Shown piece by piece: positions 32,153-36,902 of a stretch of 36,902 nucleotides of DNA. How positions within the stretch are numbered: the stretch's first letter is position 1; every line of letters begins with the position of its first letter. The position numbers were made by a program, and so were the translations under genes. The notes under the pieces are model-generated. The model had not been told where the DNA came from and did not search any database. It saw nothing but the letters and a program-made list of their open reading frames with translations. Source of the DNA: Dehalococcoidia bacterium (GTDB taxonomy: Bacteria; Chloroflexota; Dehalococcoidia; SZUA-161); contig JACUUS010000003.1 of the NCBI GenBank assembly GCA_014859215.1, positions 1 through 36,902 on the forward strand, written 5' to 3'.

Positions 32153-32905
32153 TTATGAAACGACAAACCATAACTCGTTATTGTTTACCTGGTCCAGCAG
32201 GTCTTTCCAGTACTCCTGCTCGGCTCTTGTATCCGGGTCATTTTCGTCAAGACCAAGCGCATCCTGAGCGCCATCCACGATTCCTACTATGCTCATGGTT
32301 TCTCCGGTTGCGAGATCCACCCACACGAGCTGGTCAGGGCACACAAAACCGGCGGCGATGTTCAGCAAGGTTGCGCTAAGCTGGGCTTCCAGCATTACCG
32401 ACATGTCCCTGGCCCTGGCATTTCTGGCAAGGTCCTTGTTTACGGGAATGGTCGTGTTGCCTGCGTCCAGCAATTCTTCCCACAGAGCCTGGCCGTTCTT
32501 GTTGCTCCAGAATCCGATACTATTGCCGCCCATGGCCTCTTCCACAGCCTGGTAGTTAGCCGTTATATTGCCCCCACCTGTTTCAACCGTTATTGTCTGG
32601 CCTTGAGCGGTGGACAGCCCTGCGGTTGCCACCCACACATACAGACTTTCATTGCCTGCCAGTGGAGAATGGAACGCAAAGGTGACCGCCTCACCCACGG
32701 GTGCGGTGACAGTCACGGACAGATTGCCGACGGCGTAGTCAATGCCGTCAACTGTAAGTACGGTGCCGGTGAAGTCAGTGCCTACTCCAGTCTGGTCGAA
32801 TATGATATCGACTATCTCGGGTTCGTCTGCGAAGGCCGCTGCAGCCCCAATGGACAGGGCGGCCACCAGCAGGACTGTCAAGAATAGGGGTGTTACGCGT
32901 TTCAA
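32153..32905 (-). CDS. Secreted protein of unknown function
   Basis: 250 residues from a TTG at 32905 preceded by GAGGGAGG with six-base spacing. This start gives a clean signal peptide (KRVTPLFLTVLLVAALSIGAAAAFA). An ATG at 32953 would add 16 very basic residues (RRLAKRKRGRKN) and has its own GGAGGTGA further away. The mature part begins with a beta-rich domain (about residues 28-120) and continues with GGNSIGFWSNKNGQALWEEL, resembling the WxNK/GxW signature of some extracellular proteins. A helical acidic C-terminus follows. There is no membrane anchor or sortase motif, so it may be released or held by another surface protein. Confidence 0.8.
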   Translation of the reverse strand: MKRVTPLFLTVLLVAALSIGAAAAFADEPEIVDIIFDQTGVGTDFTGTVLTVDGIDYAVGNLSVTVTAPVGEAVTFAFHSPLAGNESLYVWVATAGLSTAQGQTITVETGGGNITANYQAVEEAMGGNSIGFWSNKNGQALWEELLDAGNTTIPVNKDLARNARARDMSVMLEAQLSATLLNIAAGFVCPDQLVWVDLATGETMSIVGIVDGAQDALGLDENDPDTRAEQEYWKDLLDQVNNNELWFVVS

Positions 32906-32989
32906 GTTTTTCCTCCCTCTTTTTCTTTTGGCTAGCCGACGGGAGCTATCCATAGTCCATGTTCACCTCCGTATCAAATAGTCAGTCGA

Positions 32990-33018
32990 ACTCTAATCGG
33001 CGGCAAACATGGGAACAA
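32990..33018 (-). promoter_or_regulatory. Weak candidate promoter of the secreted-protein gene
   Basis: Minus strand: TTGTTC at 33018-33013, a 17-bp spacer, TAGAGT at 32995-32990. Both boxes are degenerate. Confidence 0.3.
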
Positions 33019-33454
33019 TCCCTCAAAAGCACATTTGAAGGAAGGAGATAGTCGAGGTACTCCGGTAATAGTCCACCAGACATGGCAGCGCCGGATTTCG
33101 GCCCTTGCGAGAGCGCGAGAAGATGTTGACTTTCCCCCGAAGCATTCCTCTCGAACGGTTATGCCCGGGTTTCAGGTGAGGATCGTGGTAAGACTGCGCA
33201 TGGGCTGAACTAAAGGGAGGCAGCGGTGGGTCGCGGTATGAGCCGGCGGTACCGGCGCCGGGTACTGGTATGCAAACAGGTGATTGAGCGGTAGCCCGTG
33301 TAAGTCACATTCCGAAAACACGTTGGAAAAGTTGAGCAAACGGAGCTTCGCCGAGCTGGTAACTCGAAGGCGGACTTGAGCAAATCACGAAGCTGCCACG
33401 TTCGGAAAACAACAAAAGTTGCTCAAGTTCCAGGGGACCGGGGGAAAACAAAAG
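33019..33454. other. 436-bp gene-free region rich in inverted repeats (structured RNA or element scar)
   Basis: No supported open frame. Visible structure: GCCGG/CCGGC at 33242-33256; TTGAGCAA at 33332-33339; AGCTTCG near 33345 opposed by CGAAGCT near 33388; and a 10-bp stem ACTTGAGCAA (33374-33383) with TTGCTCAAGT (33419-33428). The copy at 33332 could compete for the same 3' arm. I could not assign it to group II introns, retrons or known riboswitches. Confidence 0.4.
33374..33428. repeat. 10-bp perfect inverted repeat next to the tRNA gene
   Basis: ACTTGAGCAA at 33374-33383 and its exact complement TTGCTCAAGT at 33419-33428, with a 35-nt loop. A third copy of TTGAGCAA lies at 33332-33339. 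On the minus strand it lies just downstream of the tRNA and is followed by CAACTTTTGTTGTTTT, which might act as a weak terminator. Confidence 0.55.
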
Positions 33455-33526
33455 TGGGCCCGGCAGGGTTCGAACCTACGACCAATCGGTTATGAGCCGA
33501 CCGCTCTGCCACTGAGCTACGGGCCC
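33455..33526 (-). tRNA. tRNA with CAU anticodon (elongator Met or Ile2)
   Basis: 72 nt. The acceptor stem is GGGCCCG with CGGGCCC and discriminator A, the D arm GCTC/GAGC, the anticodon stem GTCGG/CCGAT with loop CTCATAA, and the T arm GTAGG-TTCGAAC-CCTGC. It is not the initiator, because position 1-72 is paired and the anticodon stem lacks three G-C pairs. CTCATAA with a GGGCCC acceptor also fits the lysidine-modified Ile2 tRNA. CCA is not encoded. Confidence 0.95.
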
Positions 33527-33536
33527 TCGCGATCTT

Positions 33537-33542
33537 ATTATA
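33537..33542 (-). promoter_or_regulatory. -10 box of the tRNA promoter
   Basis: Perfect TATAAT on the minus strand, 11 bases before the tRNA 5' end and just after the thiolase stop codon. No good -35 hexamer is seen; the candidate sequence is inside the thiolase 3' end. Confidence 0.55.
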
Positions 33543-33548
33543 GTGGAT

Positions 33549-34757
33549 TTAGTCTATTAATTCTAGAATTGTGGCGGCTCCCTGCCCCATTCCGACGCAC
33601 ATCGCGGCAAGGCCGTATCTGGTGCGCCGCCGCCTCATTTCATGGACCAGCGTAGTCATGAGCCTTGCGCCTGTGCAACCCATGGGATGGCCGAGGGCCA
33701 CAGCGCCGCCATTGACATTCACTATCTCTTCATCAAGTCCGAGCTCGCGAATGCCCACCAGGGCGACTACCGCGAAGGCCTCGTTAAGCTCCGCCAGCCC
33801 GATGTCGGAAGATGTCAGGCCGGCCCGTTGCAGGACTTTCCTGGACGCCGCGACCAGTCCCAGGCCCATAAGCTTCGGGTCGACACCCGCTACCGCCATC
33901 GATACGATCCTTGCCATCGGTTTCAGGCCTGATGCCAGGCACTTCTCACGGGATGCCAGCAGCAACGCGGCGGCCCCGTCACTGGCCTGGGATGCCGTGC
34001 CCGCGGTGATAGTCCCTCCGGGACAGGCAATCGGCTCAAGCGCGCCCAGGAGCTCAAGGGTCGTGTATGGTCTCGGGTTCTGGTCGCAGTCTATTATCTC
34101 GACGCCGCATCCTCCTTCGGACGGCACCGGCACCGGGACTATTTCGTCCCTGAATCTCCCCTCGTTCTGCGCGGCCACCGCCCGCTGGTGGCTTCTCAGT
34201 GCGAACCTGTCCTGCTCTTCCCTCGATATGCCGTAGAGTTCGGCGAGGTTCTCCGCCGTGAGCCCCATTGAAGCAGCGCTCCGGTCTACGAACTCGAAGC
34301 GCCTCGGATTGAGCTCTGCCCCGGCCCCCTCCGGCAGGTGCGTCATGCTTTCGATCCCGCCGGCTATCAAGAGGTCGCCGCAGCCGGACATGATGGCCTG
34401 CGCCGCGGCGTGCGCAGCCGTCATCCCCGAAGCGCACTGCCGGTTTATGGTCTGGGCGGCGACACTAAAAGGAAGGCCCGCCATGATTCCTGTATAGCGG
34501 GCCACGTTCATTGCCTGCTCACCGCACTGGGTGGCGCAGCCGAGCAGGACGTCCTCAATTTCGCCGGGATCTACACTGGTTCGCCTGAGCAACTCACTTA
34601 GGACGATAACTCCCAGTTCGTCGGAGCGAATGTCCCTGAACCAGCCCTTGTCCGGGTGGGCCCTCCCGATGGGAGTGCGCACCGCGTCGACTATGAAAGC
34701 CTCTCGCATGCACTGCGTTTCTGGGATCTGGTGAGGTCTGTTATCCGGGTTCTGCAT
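33549..34757 (-). CDS. Acetyl-CoA C-acyltransferase (thiolase, FadA-like)
   Basis: 402 residues. The nucleophilic Cys is in NRQCASGMTAAH; the other catalytic residues lie in NEAFAVVAL, GGAVALGHPMGCTGAR and MCVGMGQGAA. The last motif (GMGQG) is closer to FadA-type 3-ketoacyl-CoA thiolases than to acetoacetyl-CoA thiolases (GGGQG). It cleaves or forms 3-ketoacyl-CoA. No other beta-oxidation gene is adjacent. ATG at 34757, with an alternative ATG at 34709 where conserved sequence (MREAFIVDAVRTPIG) begins. The leader is about eight bases and lacks a ribosome-binding site if 34757 is used. Confidence 0.93.
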   Translation of the reverse strand: MQNPDNRPHQIPETQCMREAFIVDAVRTPIGRAHPDKGWFRDIRSDELGVIVLSELLRRTSVDPGEIEDVLLGCATQCGEQAMNVARYTGIMAGLPFSVAAQTINRQCASGMTAAHAAAQAIMSGCGDLLIAGGIESMTHLPEGAGAELNPRRFEFVDRSAASMGLTAENLAELYGISREEQDRFALRSHQRAVAAQNEGRFRDEIVPVPVPSEGGCGVEIIDCDQNPRPYTTLELLGALEPIACPGGTITAGTASQASDGAAALLLASREKCLASGLKPMARIVSMAVAGVDPKLMGLGLVAASRKVLQRAGLTSSDIGLAELNEAFAVVALVGIRELGLDEEIVNVNGGAVALGHPMGCTGARLMTTLVHEMRRRRTRYGLAAMCVGMGQGAATILELID

Positions 34758-34771
34758 TGTGGACAGCCTTA

Positions 34772-34799
34772 ATTATAGCAACCGGGGATGAAGTAGCAA
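34772..34799 (-). promoter_or_regulatory. Promoter of the thiolase gene
   Basis: Minus strand: TTGCTA at 34799-34794, a 16-bp spacer, TATAAT at 34777-34772. The expected start is near 34765, eight bases before the ATG at 34757. Confidence 0.65.
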
Positions 34800-34821
34800 G
34801 CTGGACCCGAAAACGTTAGGC

Positions 34822-35754
34822 CTAGAGAGCCTGTTCGGCAAGCTTCCGGTAGTAATCCGCGGCCAGCGCTATGCCCTCTTTGAGGGAAAGACGGGAAACC
34901 CATCCAAGCTGCTCACGGGCTTTGCTGCACTCGAGGCAGATGCGGTAGACTTCTCCCTTGCGTACCGGGGCGTAGGACGGACTGCTTGGGTATGAAAGTG
35001 TGTCGGCAAGGGTGTCGAATATCTCCTGGTCGGAAGTCTCGCGGCCTGTACCTATATTGAGGATGCAGTCGTCGCCATGTTCCAGAGCGTGGACGTTGGC
35101 AGCGGCCACGTCCGAAACATGGACGTAGTCTCTTGTTTTGTTGCCAGGCCCGAAGATGACAGGCTGCTTTCCGGTCAGCATTTGTATTGCGAAGATGGCT
35201 ACCACTCCCGCCTCGCCAAACGGGTTCTGTCGCGGGCCGTAAACATTTCCATATCTCAATATAACGTACTTGAGTCCATGCAGGGTGCTGTAGAGTTGAA
35301 TGTAATGCTCGACCGTATGTTTGGACACTCCGTACTGGGAGATCGGGTTAATCGGGTGTGCCTCGTCGGCAGGGAGATAGTTTACATCCCCGTAAACAGC
35401 GCCCCCGGAGGAAGCATAGATGAAGCGACTGACATTCGCACGTACGCAGTTCGCGAGGACATTGAGGCTTCCCAGTATGTTGACTGTGGCGTCATGTACG
35501 GGGTCCTCACTCGATTTGCGCACATCGATCTGCGCAGCCTGATGATTGACTATGTCCGGCTTCTCCTCATCGAATACCGCGGCAAGGCCGTTCTCCTCGA
35601 TCCCCAACTGGTAGAATCTTGCCGCGCCGTTAAGATTTCGCCGGAAGCCGGTCGAAAGATTGTCCACAACTGCAACGTCGTGGCCGAGATTGATATAGGA
35701 GTCCACTATGTGTGAGCCGATGAAACCTGCTCCACCCGTGACAAGAATCTTCAT
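34822..35754 (-). CDS. NAD-dependent sugar-nucleotide epimerase (UDP-glucose 4-epimerase-like)
   Basis: 310 residues from the ATG at 35754, which has GGGAGGAAAGGG just upstream. Rossmann motif ILVTGGAGFIGSHIVDSY opens the extended SDR fold. The active site shows ASSGGAVYGD and the Tyr-Lys pair in QYGVSKHTVEHY; RYGNVYGPRQNPFGEAGVV and RDYVHVSDVAAANVHAL follow. Similar proteins interconvert UDP-glucose/galactose or their N-acetyl forms. It starts 17 bp after glmS, so a role with UDP-N-acetylhexosamines for envelope glycans is plausible but inferred. Confidence 0.92.
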   Translation of the reverse strand: MKILVTGGAGFIGSHIVDSYINLGHDVAVVDNLSTGFRRNLNGAARFYQLGIEENGLAAVFDEEKPDIVNHQAAQIDVRKSSEDPVHDATVNILGSLNVLANCVRANVSRFIYASSGGAVYGDVNYLPADEAHPINPISQYGVSKHTVEHYIQLYSTLHGLKYVILRYGNVYGPRQNPFGEAGVVAIFAIQMLTGKQPVIFGPGNKTRDYVHVSDVAAANVHALEHGDDCILNIGTGRETSDQEIFDTLADTLSYPSSPSYAPVRKGEVYRICLECSKAREQLGWVSRLSLKEGIALAADYYRKLAEQAL

Positions 35755-35771
35755 CTTCCCTTTCCTCCCAT

Positions 35772-36902
35772 CTATTCCACCGTGACGCTCTTGGCCAGGT
35801 TGCGGGGGGTATCTATCGAGCATCCTCTCTCTTTTGCGGTATAGTAAGCCAGCAGCTGGAGGACGACAGTATTCAAGACAGGAGTGAACAGAGGGTCTGT
35901 CCCGGGGACCCTGAGCACCAGGTCCACGTACTTCTCGATTTCGAAATCGTCTTCTTCGGCTATGGCGATCACGGGCGATTCCCTTGCCTTTATCTCCTTG
36001 ATATTGGCAAGAAGAGCCTCATAAGTGAGATCGCGCGCTGCGATTGCGATCACCGGTGTCTCCTGTGTCAGGAGGGCGAAGGGGCCGTGTTTCAACTCTC
36101 CGGCGGCGTATCCTTCCGCGTGGATGTAGGCAATTTCCTTGATCTTCAGCGCACCTTCGAGAGCTATCGCATAGTTTATTCCCCTGCCGACGAAGAACAC
36201 GTTCTGAAATCCCTGGAGGTAGCGGGCTGCTTTCTCCACTTCGCTCTCCCTGTCGAGCACCTCATGCACCTTATTGGGGAGCTGCCTGAGCTCAGCAATC
36301 AGCCTGGTGCGTGAGCTGATATCGCCTGAAGCACGAGAGAGGGCGAGAAGATACAGCATTGTCAACTGTGCGGTAAAGCTCTTGGTAGCAGCCACGCTTA
36401 TTTCGGGGCCGGCATTTATGTAAAGTACTTCATCCGCTACCCGCGTGGCGGTGCTCCCTACCACATTTGTGATAACGAGTGTACGGCACCCGTACTCTCT
36501 GGCTTTCCTTATCGCTTTGAGGCAGTCCGCAGTTTCGCCCGACTGGGTGACAATTATGACCCAGCAGTTTTCGATGACTGGACAGGAGTAATTGAATTCC
36601 GTGGCCATATCAACCGTGACAGGGGTTTGAATTACTCTCTCCAGGCAGTGCTTCCCTACGAGCGCCGCATGGTACGAAGTCCCGCAGGCCAGGATCAGGA
36701 TATTGTTGAAATCCGCCTCTTTGCGTAAGCCAAGGTCCACCTCGGGGTCAACCGCGGACAGGAAGCCTGCATATGTGTTGCGGATTACCCGCGGCTGTTC
36801 ATGAATTTCCTTTATCATGAAATGGTCGTACCCGGATTTCTGAGCCTCCTCCACCGTCCAGGCCACCGTATGTTCCTGGCGCGTAACCGGGGCGGAGCTG
36901 TT
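35772..36902 (-). CDS. glmS: Glutamine--fructose-6-phosphate aminotransferase, C-terminal part (truncated by window edge)
   Basis: About 376 residues remain and the frame is open to the window end, so the N-terminal glutaminase domain is outside. The linker YDHFMIKEIHEQPRV leads into two SIS domains: LACGTSYHAALVGK, TQSGETADCLKAIRKA and AATKSFTAQL in the first, FFVGRGINYAIALEGALKIKE and AEGYAAGELKHGPFAL in the second. The C-terminal DTPRNLAKSVTVE is canonical. It makes glucosamine-6-phosphate for cell-wall and glycan precursors. It is followed at once by the epimerase gene. Confidence 0.96.
   Translation of the reverse strand, partial: NSSAPVTRQEHTVAWTVEEAQKSGYDHFMIKEIHEQPRVIRNTYAGFLSAVDPEVDLGLRKEADFNNILILACGTSYHAALVGKHCLERVIQTPVTVDMATEFNYSCPVIENCWVIIVTQSGETADCLKAIRKAREYGCRTLVITNVVGSTATRVADEVLYINAGPEISVAATKSFTAQLTMLYLLALSRASGDISSRTRLIAELRQLPNKVHEVLDRESEVEKAARYLQGFQNVFFVGRGINYAIALEGALKIKEIAYIHAEGYAAGELKHGPFALLTQETPVIAIAARDLTYEALLANIKEIKARESPVIAIAEEDDFEIEKYVDLVLRVPGTDPLFTPVLNTVVLQLLAYYTAKERGCSIDTPRNLAKSVTVE

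Noticed and set aside
33180..33450. Possible group II intron or retron RNA
   Set aside because: No domain V hairpin, no reverse transcriptase, and no boundary sequences could be recognised.
33419..33655. 78-codon frame crossing the tRNA gene
   Set aside because: It reads antisense through the tRNA and the thiolase 3' end, so it is not a gene.
33571..34236. Open frame of 221 codons opposite the thiolase gene
   Set aside because: Antisense shadow with biased Ser/Pro/Arg content and no motif.
35077..35715. Open frame of 212 codons opposite the epimerase gene
   Set aside because: Mirror of a conserved enzyme; protein has no recognisable features.

Overview
This window looks like a chromosomal segment from an uncultured or poorly sampled bacterium, moderately GC-rich, with dense housekeeping genes and one loose accessory stretch. 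The gene repertoire fits best with Chloroflexota, possibly a Dehalococcoidia relative. The pointers are a ppsA-dgt-dnaG-rpoD cluster, a split archaeal-type transketolase, a small Fsa-type transaldolase, an NfeD/slipin pair, a CT398-like coiled-coil zinc-ribbon protein, and surface proteins with Pro-Thr linkers. This placement is inference from gene content; no phylogeny was possible. No plasmid, phage or CRISPR array is visible.

Layout. Positions 2-5811 (+) carry the 3' part of ppsA, then dgt, dnaG and rpoD in a tight run (dnaG and rpoD overlap). Positions 5861-7581 (-) hold a small zinc-ribbon protein with its own promoter, and an amidohydrolase-thpR pair. A 30-40 bp zone near 7590-7630 contains back-to-back promoters for the amidohydrolase and for the two-subunit transketolase (7750-9509, +). 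Positions 9513-14318 (-) read transaldolase, rho, proB, proA and an acidic-tailed hypothetical protein. Next come pyrG (-) and, divergently, ligA-pth-mfd (+). A HAD hydrolase (-) meets mfd end to end. nfeD-slipin (+) converges on birA (-). RNase P RNA (26199-26571, -) and a DUF164-type protein (-) follow.

The accessory stretch is about 27.3-33.5 kb. It holds two tandem paralogous, membrane-anchored surface proteins with Pro/Thr-rich stalks, a two-TM protein, a Cys-rich mini-protein, a methyltransferase, an ArsR regulator running into a truncated and frameshifted ABC-2 permease, a secreted protein, and two intergenic stretches of about 500 bp with repeats and hairpins. After a tRNA with a CAU anticodon, a thiolase and a glmS-epimerase pair (-) close the window.

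The housekeeping genes cover replication and transcription (DnaG, RpoD, Rho, LigA, Mfd), nucleotide balance (Dgt, PyrG), proline synthesis (ProBA), sugar-phosphate interconversion (transketolase plus transaldolase), RNA maturation and translation rescue (RNase P, ThpR, Pth), and envelope or amino-sugar supply (GlmS, epimerase).

A recurrent theme is clear sigma70-type promoters, mostly with 17-bp spacers, placed so close to start codons that several messages should be leaderless or carry leaders under about 12 nt without a Shine-Dalgarno sequence. Another is strong 3' hairpins that lack U-tracts. The least explained sequences are the transketolase leader, the duplicated surface-protein module and the structured intergenic region at about 33.0-33.45 kb.
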